DNA of 64,000 nt from Shewanella baltica (lineage in GTDB: Bacteria > Pseudomonadota > Gammaproteobacteria > Enterobacterales > Shewanellaceae). The translations under genes were made by a program, and so were the position numbers. This document shows positions 26,529-34,793 of the stretch, in pieces. How positions within the stretch are numbered: position 1 is the stretch's first letter; every line of letters begins with the position of its first letter. The DNA is taken from NCBI RefSeq assembly GCF_900456975.1, contig NZ_UGYM01000002.1:1054001-1118000 (forward strand), read 5' to 3'. The notes under the pieces were generated by a model, which was not told the origin of the DNA, searched no databases, and was given only the letters and a program-made list of their open reading frames with translations.

Positions 26529-27542
26529 ATGATAGATTTACGCAGTGATACTGTTACCCAGCCAACAGCAGCGATGCGATTAGCCATGTCCAGAGCCGAA
26601 GTAGGTGACGATGTTTACGGTGATGATCCCACGGTAAATAGTCTGCAGGATATGGCCGCAGAGATGTTTGGCTTTGAAAGCGCATTATTTACCTGTTCAG
26701 GTACGCAGGCGAATTTATTGGCTTTGATGGCCCACTGTGAGCGTGGTGATGAGTATCTGTGCGGCCAGCAGGCCCACAATTATAAATTTGAGGGTGGCGG
26801 TGCCGCTGTCTTAGGTAGCATTCAACCTCAACCTTTGTTGAATCAAGTCGATGGCACCATTGCCTTGGCCGATATTGAAGCCGCCATTAAGCCTGACGAT
26901 ATCCACTTTGCCCGCACGCGTTTGCTCAGTTTAGAGAATACGATTGGCGGTAAAGTGATCCCGCAAAGCTATTTAGCGGACGCGCAGGCTCTGGCCTTTA
27001 ATCGCGGATTAAAAATCCATCTCGACGGCGCGCGAGTTGCTAATGCGGCTGTGGCGCAGAATATCGCGATAAGTAAGATTACTGCGCATTTTGATTCTGT
27101 TTCGATTTGTCTGTCCAAAGGGTTATGCGCGCCAGTTGGCTCATTACTCTTAGGTGACGAGCGTTTGATTAAGAAGGCGATACGCTGGCGTAAAATGCTC
27201 GGTGGCGGCATGCGTCAAGCTGGGATACTTGCTGCGGCAGGTAAGCTCGCCTTAACTGAGCAAGTGCAACGACTGAGTGAAGATCATGACAACGCGGCGT
27301 ATTTGGCTCGCCAGTTGGCAGAGTTGAGTGAGTTCGACGTCGATTTAGCCGCAGTACAAACCAATATGTTATTTGCCAAATTAGCGCCTAAAGTTGATGC
27401 GGATTTATTAGCAAAACACTGTCGAGCTGAAGGCATTCTGATAAGCCCTGGGCGCACGATTCGGCTTGTGACTCACAAAGATGTGAGCCGTCAGGATATA
27501 GATAAAGTGTTGCGTGTTGTTAAGCAGTACTTCACTGCCTAA
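26529..27542 (+). CDS. ltaE: Low-specificity L-threonine aldolase LtaE
   Basis: PLP enzyme that cleaves L-threonine and L-allo-threonine to glycine and acetaldehyde. The 337-residue protein (E. coli 333) has IDLRSDTVTQPT at the N-terminus, CSGTQANLLALMAH (about 56-69), HLDGARVANA (about 164-173) and the PLP lysine Lys197 in SICLSKGLCAPVGS, the same residue number as in E. coli. TTGAGGACGAG precedes the ATG. It is a single-gene unit with its own terminator. Confidence 0.96.
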   Translation: MIDLRSDTVTQPTAAMRLAMSRAEVGDDVYGDDPTVNSLQDMAAEMFGFESALFTCSGTQANLLALMAHCERGDEYLCGQQAHNYKFEGGGAAVLGSIQPQPLLNQVDGTIALADIEAAIKPDDIHFARTRLLSLENTIGGKVIPQSYLADAQALAFNRGLKIHLDGARVANAAVAQNIAISKITAHFDSVSICLSKGLCAPVGSLLLGDERLIKKAIRWRKMLGGGMRQAGILAAAGKLALTEQVQRLSEDHDNAAYLARQLAELSEFDVDLAAVQTNMLFAKLAPKVDADLLAKHCRAEGILISPGRTIRLVTHKDVSRQDIDKVLRVVKQYFTA

Positions 27543-27568
27543 ACGCAGCTTGTTTTAAAACCTCTAAA

Positions 27569-27596
27569 TGCCCGAGCTTTGTCTCGGGCATTTTTA
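27569..27596 (+). terminator. Rho-independent terminator after ltaE
   Basis: TGCCCGAG/CTCGGGCA 8-bp stem followed by T5. Confidence 0.85.
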
Positions 27597-27733
27597 TTTG
27601 CGGGTATAACTAGATGTTTAATTATTGAGCAATTAACTGTTGATTGGTGAAAACAAGCCTTAGACCACGGGCGAAATATTTGTGCTTATCTATACTCAAA
27701 ACAATAAAGTTTTATTGCTAAGGTAAATTTGGG

Positions 27734-29209
27734 TTGAAGCCTAATAACAATACTAATAAAGGGGTCGATTATTGGACAAATCGGATCAGTGAATTAGAAA
27801 TGCCCGCACTGTGTTCGACTGTTAAATCGCTAGAAAAGCTCGCCAAGGATGACGTTTCCTCTCTCGCATTACTTGGGCGTAGCGTGATGCACGATAACGC
27901 CTTAACCTCTCGTATTCTTCGAGTCGCCAATAGTGCTATTTACCATAAAGGAAGTAGCCAAATCTCCACCGTTAGCCGCGCCGCCATAGTGCTTGGTTTC
28001 GATGCGGTGCGAAATATCTGTATTACAGCTAAGTTACTCTCAAGTTTGTTGGAGAGTAAAAATCTCGCGCCCAATGTCTATCAAAGGTTAATTAAGTTGA
28101 TGGCCAAAGCATTTCAAGCGGCCATGATTGCGCGGATGATGTTGAGTCATCATGACGAGGAGATGCAGGAGGAAGCCTTTATTGCCTCTTTGTTGTATCA
28201 CATAGGCGAGAGCGCTTTTTGGAGTATTGGGGGCGAATTTACCGAAGAATTAGACTTAACACTCAGCCAATGTGAAACGCCCGCCGAAGAGAGAAGTGCT
28301 ACCCGCGAAGCCCTTGGTGCTTCTTTTTTGCAGCTCACCCAGAGTATTGCCCGCAATTGGGGATTGGGTGAGTTGCTGATCCAAGCGTTGAATTATCCAG
28401 AGGATCAGCGGCCAGATATTCGGGCTATTTTTCTTGCCGATAAGCTCTGCGACATTTTATCGCAACCCGTTCTCGATAAGCTCGAGTTAGCGAAACGTAT
28501 GACTCAAGCGGCGAGTTTTACTGGGCTAGAAGAGAAAGAGTTTTTGGTACGAATGCAGCGCTGCGCGAATGCGACCCATAAGTTGGCAGAAGTGTACGGT
28601 GCTAAAGTGTTACTCGATTATCTACCCGATCCTAAACGTATTGTCGCCGCTGAACCCGATCTACCTCCCATTCCGTTAGATATGCCAGTCTATCAAGTTA
28701 ACTTGAATATTCAGTTAGCTAAGTTGCGTGAATTGACAGGTTTTGCCATTAATAAAGCAGATTTTAATCAGATAATGCAGACGGTCCTTGAAGGTATTCT
28801 TGAGGGCGTGGGTGTTGACCGCTGCGGCGTTTTGTTGTTATCGCCAAGCCGTAAACAGCTCCAACCTAGGGTGATATTGGGCCGTGATGCCGATGCGATA
28901 AAACAAGAGTTTATTATCGATTTGAGTGACAAACGTGGGCTATTTCATCAAGCGATGGAGCATAAGGCGCCACTTTGGGTGGACGATCCCAGCTCTAAAA
29001 AATGGCAGGAGCAGTGCAAGGAGTTGCAAGCGCGGCACGTGTCACGGCAGGGATTTTTAATGGCACCATTATTGATCGACAGCAAAGTTATCGGGTTTTA
29101 TTACGCGGATCGGGGCCCTTCACAAAGGGCATTTGAAGAAGTGGATTTTCAAAGTTTTATCCACTTTTCCCAATTGGCGAATGTGTGTTTTACCGTGTCC
29201 TTGAGATAG
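27734..29209 (+). CDS. HDOD-GAF signalling protein
   Basis: A 491-residue cytosolic signalling protein. Residues about 18-220 form an HDOD domain, a catalytically dead HD-type scaffold, with LEMPALCSTVKSLEKLAKD and LTSRILRVANSAIYHKGSSQI; the HD residues of true phosphohydrolases are not evident. A GAF-type sensor domain follows (about 330-488), with VGVDRCGVLLLSPSRKQL and APLLIDSKVIGFYYADRG. HDOD proteins commonly feed into two-component or c-di-GMP networks. The start seems to be TTG at 27734, with AAGG about 10 nt upstream; no ATG occurs until residue 23. No partner kinase is adjacent. Ligand unknown. Confidence 0.85.
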   Translation: MKPNNNTNKGVDYWTNRISELEMPALCSTVKSLEKLAKDDVSSLALLGRSVMHDNALTSRILRVANSAIYHKGSSQISTVSRAAIVLGFDAVRNICITAKLLSSLLESKNLAPNVYQRLIKLMAKAFQAAMIARMMLSHHDEEMQEEAFIASLLYHIGESAFWSIGGEFTEELDLTLSQCETPAEERSATREALGASFLQLTQSIARNWGLGELLIQALNYPEDQRPDIRAIFLADKLCDILSQPVLDKLELAKRMTQAASFTGLEEKEFLVRMQRCANATHKLAEVYGAKVLLDYLPDPKRIVAAEPDLPPIPLDMPVYQVNLNIQLAKLRELTGFAINKADFNQIMQTVLEGILEGVGVDRCGVLLLSPSRKQLQPRVILGRDADAIKQEFIIDLSDKRGLFHQAMEHKAPLWVDDPSSKKWQEQCKELQARHVSRQGFLMAPLLIDSKVIGFYYADRGPSQRAFEEVDFQSFIHFSQLANVCFTVSLR

Positions 29210-29245
29210 CGTTCGCTGTTAACTGTTTTATCTTAACGCTGCTTT

Positions 29246-29322
29246 TTTTGAAACCGTACTCTTTGAAACCGTACAATTTGAAACAGCGATGCTATCGAAA
29301 TCGCACTTTTATAAATTGTACG
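29246..29322. repeat. Short direct and inverted repeats between two convergent genes
   Basis: TTTGAAACCGTAC occurs twice (about 29248-29260 and 29263-29275), a third partial copy TTTGAAACAGCG follows, and GTACAATTT (29271-29279) is the inverse of AAATTGTAC (29313-29321). The block sits between the HDOD-GAF gene and the NTF2-like gene. It may form a large hairpin at the end of either transcript. Confidence 0.45.
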
Positions 29323-29353
29323 CTTTCGAAACTGCATTCTGGGTAGTACGGCA

Positions 29354-29986
29354 TTACTGCTTGTTTGCGGCTTTGATCTCGGTGGTGATCTGTTTCGCGA
29401 TCTCATTGGGGATTGGGAAACTTAAGTGGTATTGCGCAATTTTCCAGTAGCCATCGGTTTTGATCAAAGTACCGGTTCCTCGACTGACACCATAGGTGGG
29501 GCTATTTAATAACTCGTCGAACAATATGACGTCGCCATGTTGGATTAAATGCCGCTCCGTTAAATCATAGCGCCAACCTTTTGTAGGGCGGGAGTAATGT
29601 TCAAATTCCGCCATTCCCCAACGTTCACTCGCATCCGTACCAATAAAAATGCCGTCTTTTCGGTACAGGGCAAAATACTTATCCCAATCGGCATCGCTTG
29701 AATATTGGTTGAGTAAATCCAACACCTGAGCTGCCGCTTGTTGGTCTGAACTCGATGTTGTTTGAGCGCCTTGGACTTGAGTGTCTTGTGTTTGAGCGCT
29801 TTGTGTTGGCGGGTCCTGTGCCTGTGCGCTTACATTAAGGCCGCCGAGCATTAATACGCTGAGCAGTAACCCCAAGCTAGTGCGATTTATATTAGTGGCA
29901 CGACTGGCTTTAGTCGCGCGACACATATTAGCGGGGCGATTAACAGTGGTGCCTTTAACTGCAAATGCATGAGTGTCTTTGAGCAT
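29354..29986 (-). CDS. Exported NTF2-like (SnoaL/DUF4440-type) protein
   Basis: A 210-residue protein with an unusually long basic N-region before a hydrophobic segment (SLGLLLSVLMLGGLNVSAQAQ, about 37-57) that looks like a signal peptide. A Gln/Thr/Ser-rich low-complexity linker with repeated QTQD/QTQ-like units follows (about 58-82), then an NTF2-like domain (about 85-200) with the typical ends GTGTLIKTDGYWKIAQYHLSFP. Such domains are often nuclear-transport-factor-like enzymes or binding proteins; no catalytic residues can be assigned. The true start may be later than 29986 (Met21 is possible). Confidence 0.7.
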   Translation of the reverse strand: MLKDTHAFAVKGTTVNRPANMCRATKASRATNINRTSLGLLLSVLMLGGLNVSAQAQDPPTQSAQTQDTQVQGAQTTSSSDQQAAAQVLDLLNQYSSDADWDKYFALYRKDGIFIGTDASERWGMAEFEHYSRPTKGWRYDLTERHLIQHGDVILFDELLNSPTYGVSRGTGTLIKTDGYWKIAQYHLSFPIPNEIAKQITTEIKAANKQ

Positions 29987-30010
29987 TTTGCGTGTCTCTA
30001 GTTTGAGTGG

Positions 30011-30835
30011 TTAATGCCAGTTTATCGGATCGAGTTGATAAAAGCGGCTCAGTTCCCGATACAAGTCTGGGTGTTGTTGGTAGAAATCCTCTGGCTTTTC
30101 AAAAAAGACTTCAGTAATAACGGCAAAAAATTCAGCGGGATTCGTCGCACCATAGTAATTAAATAATGAGGGCGTGCCAAAGTTCGCGCTGTGCTGTAAT
30201 TGGGTAAAAGCCTTACTTAGCACTTCTGACCAAGTGCTGTAATCGGCAAAATGTTGCAGTATCGGCGCGCCATTAGCTTGGCCGTCTTCTTGATCGAGCT
30301 GATGGGCAAACTCGTGGATCACGACATTATTGCCATCGTGGGGATCGGCGGCGCCGTTTAAGGTATTTTTCCACGAGAGCACCACTTTGCCGTATTCCCA
30401 AGATTCGCCCGCCAGCACATTGCGCTGTTCCCACACGATACCGCTCGTGTCTCTATGTTGATTATTAACGATAAAGGCATCGGGATAGACCAAAATTTGT
30501 TTCAGTTTGGGGTAAAAATCTGTTTTTCGATTGAGCAGCAGGAGGCACGCCTGTGCTGCGATAGTGACTCTCACTTCATCGGTGATCTCGAAATCATCGC
30601 AGCCAACAAACTCCTTTTCATCGATGAAGATTTGGATAAGCCGTTTGAGCTGTAGCTGTAAATCTGTCGGTAACGCATGGAAGTAAGGCAGTCTTTTTTT
30701 GAGAATGCTGCGCCATTCTTTTGGAAAGGGTTTTGCTGTGACTCGGCGGCGGTGCAAGGTTTTGCGCCAACGACTTGAAAGTAGCCAAGCGATTGCCCCG
30801 ACTCCGAGGATAAGCGTGATAACAATGGCGAGCAT
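30011..30835 (-). CDS. MtfA-like zinc peptidase (M90 family) with an N-terminal membrane anchor
   Basis: A 274-residue protein related to E. coli MtfA (265 residues), a zinc aminopeptidase that binds the glucose repressor Mlc. The metal motif HEFAHQLD (about 165) and the later glutamate in NPAEFFAVITEVFFEKP are present, as is YPDAFIV matching the E. coli YPAPFVV. Unlike E. coli MtfA it begins with a hydrophobic helix (residues 2-19, LAIVITLILGVGAIAWLL), which would tether it to the inner membrane. Whether it acts on an Mlc-like repressor here is not known. It sits 24 bp upstream of the NTF2-like gene on the same strand. Confidence 0.85.
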   Translation of the reverse strand: MLAIVITLILGVGAIAWLLSSRWRKTLHRRRVTAKPFPKEWRSILKKRLPYFHALPTDLQLQLKRLIQIFIDEKEFVGCDDFEITDEVRVTIAAQACLLLLNRKTDFYPKLKQILVYPDAFIVNNQHRDTSGIVWEQRNVLAGESWEYGKVVLSWKNTLNGAADPHDGNNVVIHEFAHQLDQEDGQANGAPILQHFADYSTWSEVLSKAFTQLQHSANFGTPSLFNYYGATNPAEFFAVITEVFFEKPEDFYQQHPDLYRELSRFYQLDPINWH

Positions 30836-30916
30836 ACTTTCCCTGACCTGATCCTGATTAACTTAGTATTAGCTAATGGGGGTGAAGAGGACTTAACTCA
30901 ATCCTTTGCTGGAAAA

Positions 30917-30946
30917 AGAAACGTTTCTGCCGCCGCGATTGGCGGC
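30917..30946 (-). terminator. Possible terminator of the diguanylate cyclase operon
   Basis: On the minus strand GCCGCC/GGCGGC forms a stem immediately after the stop codon, followed by the palindrome AGAAACGTTTCT running into T5. The structure is suggestive but not a standard terminator. Confidence 0.4.
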
Positions 30947-32686
30947 TTAGGAATAGCGAATGGGTTGGCCGAGGAGGGCTTCGGTACGGTTACGCCCCGT
31001 CAGTTTGGCATGATAGAGGGCTTCATCGGCGCGATTAATTAAACTATTGGCATCCAGCTGTTGCGGTAGTTGCCAGCAAGTAATCCCGGCGCTGATGGTA
31101 AGTATGCCCGCATGGGGAGAGTCTTCATGGGGAATTTCTAGGCTGATGATTTTCTCCCGTAATAGTTCGGCAAATTGATAGACCTCCTCGAGATGACTCG
31201 ATGGCAGCACTATCATAAATTCCTCACCGCCATAGCGGGCAAGCATGTCAGTTGGGCGTTTTAAGATGGATTTAGCGGCGTTAACAATGTTTTTCAGGCA
31301 TTGATCGCCGGCGACATGGCCATATCTGTCGTTAAATTGTTTAAAGTTATCAATATCAAACAGAATAATGCCAAGAGGCATATTGTGATCCCTTGCATAC
31401 TCGAGTTCTTTTTGGAGTTGTATGTCTAAATAACGGCGGTTGTAGCAGCCTGTTAGTCCGTCAGTTTCCGCCATTCCTTTAACCTGGGCCGCATAGCTTT
31501 TTAGTGTTTCTAAAGAGTTCACCATTTGCTGCAGTTCTAGGTTGTCAGTGACCGGCATGTGGGTGTCGAGCTTTTCATTGGCGATAGCGTTCATGGCATC
31601 TCGCGTCGCCATCACAGGTTTGATAATGCCCTTAGTGATAAAGTGCCAGCTGGTGAGCCAGATGAAGAAGCAATACAGAATACCACTGCAAAAAATCAAT
31701 ATGATAAATGCGGTACTGTCGCTTTTAAGTTCGCCGCCCGTTTGTTGGATTTCATTCTCGACTTGGTTGACCAGATTTTGGGTATAGGTTGCGACAATTT
31801 GCACGGCATCGGCTTGGTACTCTAAATGCGCATTGGCGATATGCGTGCTTTTAATGGCCTTGCGGGACAGTTCAAACAGGTTATCTTCACCGACCATGGT
31901 CTGTTTTATTTGCGATAACAAATTGAAATATAAACTGGTATCCCCGCTAACGCCCTCGAGAATCGCCTCCATATTTAACAGCAGCCGCATCGCTTCTCTT
32001 TGGGTGCGGTTAAGTTCAACCAGATTGTCGATAATCTTTACTTGAGATAGGCGGGTAAATAAGTGTTCCCCCAAATGACTAAATTGAGACAATTGCTGGT
32101 TGGTATTGATATTCATCGCAATCTTGTCAAAGTTTTTCAGCTTAAGCTGACGCTCTGAATCGGCATTGATGCTGTGAAATTGGGTCTGCATTTCATCAGT
32201 AAATCCCGATGCCATTGAGGTTAAATTGGCTTGAATATTTGTTGCTTGTAAATTGGCTTGTAGGGCGGAATCGGTTAACTCGGCAAGTAATGGCAGCTGT
32301 TGTAAATAATACAGTTGAATATCTAACGCGTGATTCAATTCTTGCTTACTGACACTAGAGGTTTCAATCAAGGCCAGTAATCGGGAGTCATTAATTAATA
32401 GTTCCCACTGCGCCGAGAGCTCACTCAATAGGCGAAGTCTTTGCTGTTCATTATCATAATGATTTAAACGTGCTGTGATGATTTGCAGTTTTTCACTGTT
32501 TTTTGCCAGTTGCAGCGCAGTGGTGACTTTAACAACATCCACTCCCACTAAATGCTCAATTTCTGATTTCAGTTGCTGTGACAGCAGTATGGCGACGACA
32601 CCATTAAACAGCGCCATGCCCACTATGATATAGAAGGCTAAGGTTATTTTTTGTTTTAGGCTTTTCAGCGGTTTAGTGCTTGTCAT
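30947..32686 (-). CDS. Membrane diguanylate cyclase (GGDEF) with a periplasmic sensor region
   Basis: A 579-residue predicted c-di-GMP synthase. One transmembrane helix near 14-36, a long helical periplasmic region (about 37-320), a second helix (FIILIFCSGILYCFFIWLTS, about 325-347), a HAMP-like linker, and a C-terminal GGDEF domain (about 410-570). The active site is intact (RYGGEEF), and the product-inhibition I-site RPTD lies exactly five residues before it. The start at 32686 overlaps the end of the upstream binding-protein gene by 14 nt, so translation is coupled and a functional link is likely: the binding protein may present a ligand to the periplasmic region. Confidence 0.92.
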   Translation of the reverse strand: MTSTKPLKSLKQKITLAFYIIVGMALFNGVVAILLSQQLKSEIEHLVGVDVVKVTTALQLAKNSEKLQIITARLNHYDNEQQRLRLLSELSAQWELLINDSRLLALIETSSVSKQELNHALDIQLYYLQQLPLLAELTDSALQANLQATNIQANLTSMASGFTDEMQTQFHSINADSERQLKLKNFDKIAMNINTNQQLSQFSHLGEHLFTRLSQVKIIDNLVELNRTQREAMRLLLNMEAILEGVSGDTSLYFNLLSQIKQTMVGEDNLFELSRKAIKSTHIANAHLEYQADAVQIVATYTQNLVNQVENEIQQTGGELKSDSTAFIILIFCSGILYCFFIWLTSWHFITKGIIKPVMATRDAMNAIANEKLDTHMPVTDNLELQQMVNSLETLKSYAAQVKGMAETDGLTGCYNRRYLDIQLQKELEYARDHNMPLGIILFDIDNFKQFNDRYGHVAGDQCLKNIVNAAKSILKRPTDMLARYGGEEFMIVLPSSHLEEVYQFAELLREKIISLEIPHEDSPHAGILTISAGITCWQLPQQLDANSLINRADEALYHAKLTGRNRTEALLGQPIRYS

Positions 32687-34136
32687 TGGTTTTCTTGTCA
32701 ATCGCAGGTACCTCTCCATAGGTATTTTGGAGGTGTTTTATCTCTGCACTTAATTTAACGAAAATATCCTCGCTGTCAGCGGGCCTGCGGCTAGCGCGAT
32801 AGCAAGCATGGCTGAGTTCAGGGTAAATCTGTCCCATTGCGGTACTGGTAAAATGCCCAAGTTCTAGCACTTTCGTTGACCAAAACATATTAGCGATATG
32901 GCTTGCCTCGAATGCGCCCGCTATGGTCCTTAACGATTCACTTTTAAATTCGGGGGCGGTCACGACATCCATACGACAGGGATTACCGCCGCCTAGGGCA
33001 TAAGCGTGTTGCGCCTCATAGGTGCCCATGTATTTGATGAGCCAATAGGCCGCTTGGGGATTTTTGCTGTCGTAGCTCACGGCAAAAGCATAGGCGCCGT
33101 TATAGGGATAACCGCCGGGCACTTGACTCACCGCAAGGCGTGCGCCGGGAATATTTTGTTCAACTTTAAAAGATTTGTGCCACAAATTATTGTAGGCAAA
33201 AGGCCACATTGCCGCTTGGCCTGTGGCGATTGCATTGGCGGCCTCATTGAAGGCAAATTGCTCGTTAGCAGGTACGGCATAGGGCATTAATTCGCGATAA
33301 AGCTTAGCGGCTTCGATCGCTTCATGGTTGATGATCGGCACTTCAAAATGACTGATCTGTTTTTGGTCATTATAAATTGGCTGCATCCAAGTGCCGCCTA
33401 AGCTCCAGATCATGCTGGAAAATTCATCGTTAATATGTGGCTTATCGCCCGACATTAGCGCTAGGCCGTAAAAGTCGTGGGTCAACATTTTATCCGCCAA
33501 CATAGCGCCCGCTTTACGAGTGAAGAACTGGGCTTGATCCCGTAACTCGGTTAAGGTTTTTGCTGGCGAGAGTGGGTAGCCGAACTGGCTCTGAAAGCGT
33601 GTTTTTTCGGTTTTATTATCGAAGAGATCCGCTCGGTAATGATTGCCCATCACATAGTTGTTGTAGGGAATCGCATGGATTTCACCATGGTAGGATAAAA
33701 TATTCAGTAGTGATGGGTAATAGGGTTCTAGGTATTTCTCCATGGCCTTTTCGCCATCGGGATCGTACAGTTTCGCGAGTTCGACTAAGGGCACAGTGTA
33801 GCCATTGGCGGCCCATTCTTTTGCCCAGCCAGCTTCCATCGTTAGCAAGTCGTATTTGCCCGAACCTTGGAGTAAATCTTGGGTCTGTAAGTTAAACATA
33901 GTGTCTAGCTCAGTGCTGATCACTTGCACTTTGACGCCAGTTTTTTCGGTAAATTTAGGCAACATTTCTTGGGTTAAATAGTCGGTCCAAAATCCCTTTT
34001 CTGCGACTAAGGTAATGGGCGTTTTGTTCGTGAGCGGCGGTATTTGTGCCAATGAAAACTCTGCGTAGCAGGGCATCAGAAACACGGCGCTTAAACAAAG
34101 GCAAATAAGTCGGATCGGCTTTAACAAAAAATACAC
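32673..34136 (-). CDS. Orphan periplasmic solute-binding protein (family 1, sugar type)
   Basis: A 487-residue protein with a signal peptide (MYFLLKPIRLICLCLSAVFLMPCYA, 25 residues) and the layout of ABC-importer family-1 solute-binding proteins: an early LVAEKGFWTDYLTQEMLPKF, YDLLTMEAGWAKEWAANG, AIPYNNYVMGNHYRADLFD and the late VSQVPGGYPYNGAYAFAVS. No permease or ATPase gene is adjacent; the next gene, overlapping by 14 nt, is a membrane diguanylate cyclase. It therefore looks like a dedicated sensor subunit and not a transporter part, which is inference. The ligand is probably a carbohydrate-like molecule by family only. Confidence 0.85.
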   Translation of the reverse strand: MYFLLKPIRLICLCLSAVFLMPCYAEFSLAQIPPLTNKTPITLVAEKGFWTDYLTQEMLPKFTEKTGVKVQVISTELDTMFNLQTQDLLQGSGKYDLLTMEAGWAKEWAANGYTVPLVELAKLYDPDGEKAMEKYLEPYYPSLLNILSYHGEIHAIPYNNYVMGNHYRADLFDNKTEKTRFQSQFGYPLSPAKTLTELRDQAQFFTRKAGAMLADKMLTHDFYGLALMSGDKPHINDEFSSMIWSLGGTWMQPIYNDQKQISHFEVPIINHEAIEAAKLYRELMPYAVPANEQFAFNEAANAIATGQAAMWPFAYNNLWHKSFKVEQNIPGARLAVSQVPGGYPYNGAYAFAVSYDSKNPQAAYWLIKYMGTYEAQHAYALGGGNPCRMDVVTAPEFKSESLRTIAGAFEASHIANMFWSTKVLELGHFTSTAMGQIYPELSHACYRASRRPADSEDIFVKLSAEIKHLQNTYGEVPAIDKKTNDKH

Positions 34137-34263
34137 CTTAATGTTGCGTGTTAACCCTGAATAAATATCATTTATTCAGCATTCTGTACATTTAAGGATA
34201 GGTGGGATCAGAACTTATGCCGCGATTTTATTGTGGTTTTTATCTTGGTGCTTGTTCTTAAGT

Positions 34264-34300
34264 AAAAAAGCCGATAACCCGAGCTTAGCTGAGTTACCGG
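34264..34300 (-). terminator. Terminator of the ParA/RHH module
   Basis: On the minus strand CCGGTAACTC pairs with GGGTTATCGG (one or two non-Watson-Crick positions) around an 8-nt loop and runs into CTTTTTT. It lies 26 bp after the stop of the RHH gene. Confidence 0.65.
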
Positions 34301-34325
34301 AAAAGGGTGGGAGTATTGCGAAGCG

Positions 34326-34793
34326 TTAACGGTTTTGGAACTGTTGTTCTCGTAATTGCCTCAGGGCAATGGGCAGTTCGTAATGTTGTTCAATCAAGAA
34401 TCGGAGCAGTTTCGATTTGGAGAGCGTGCTTTCTTCCGACAAGGTGGCGAGTTGGCTAATAGCCGCTTCGCTGAGTGAAAAGGTTGCCTTGCGATAGTGA
34501 GTTGTGGCCTCTACTTTTGCTGGCGATAAGACTTCAGTCCCTAAGCTCTGCTTGTGCAAGAGCAGCACATTGGAATGACTTAGCCCGATGTCGGTCGTTA
34601 TGTTAGCGACCTTTGAGTCAGCGGTGTTAGCGTTTGTTGCATCCACTTCAAAAGCGAAATGACTGCTTTTTGTCTTATTTAGGCTTTGTCCCATGGCATA
34701 TAAGTTTGCTGCCTCAATAAACTCATCTAACGAAAGCGACGGTTGTATGCTGCTAGATGGCATAGCGTTTTTCTTGAGGTCGCTGAGTCCCAT
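34326..34793 (-). CDS. Ribbon-helix-helix protein coupled to the ParA-like gene
   Basis: A 155-residue protein without a recognised family name. The N-terminal 40 residues are polar with a short helix (SLDEFIEAANLYAMGQ), the middle is low in structure, and residues about 101-140 (YRKATFSLSEAAISQLATLS, then SKSKLLRFLIEQHYE) fit a ribbon-helix-helix DNA-binding fold: one strand and two helices. It begins inside the 3' end of the ParA-like gene (41-nt overlap), with AGGGGG 5 nt before the ATG at 34793. In type Ib partition systems the second gene often encodes such an RHH centromere-binding protein, so it is a candidate ParB/ParG-like partner. Confidence 0.65.
   Translation of the reverse strand: MGLSDLKKNAMPSSSIQPSLSLDEFIEAANLYAMGQSLNKTKSSHFAFEVDATNANTADSKVANITTDIGLSHSNVLLLHKQSLGTEVLSPAKVEATTHYRKATFSLSEAAISQLATLSEESTLSKSKLLRFLIEQHYELPIALRQLREQQFQNR

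Noticed and set aside
32673..34136. Component of an ABC sugar importer
   Set aside because: No permease or ATP-binding gene adjoins it on either side; it is instead coupled to a diguanylate cyclase.
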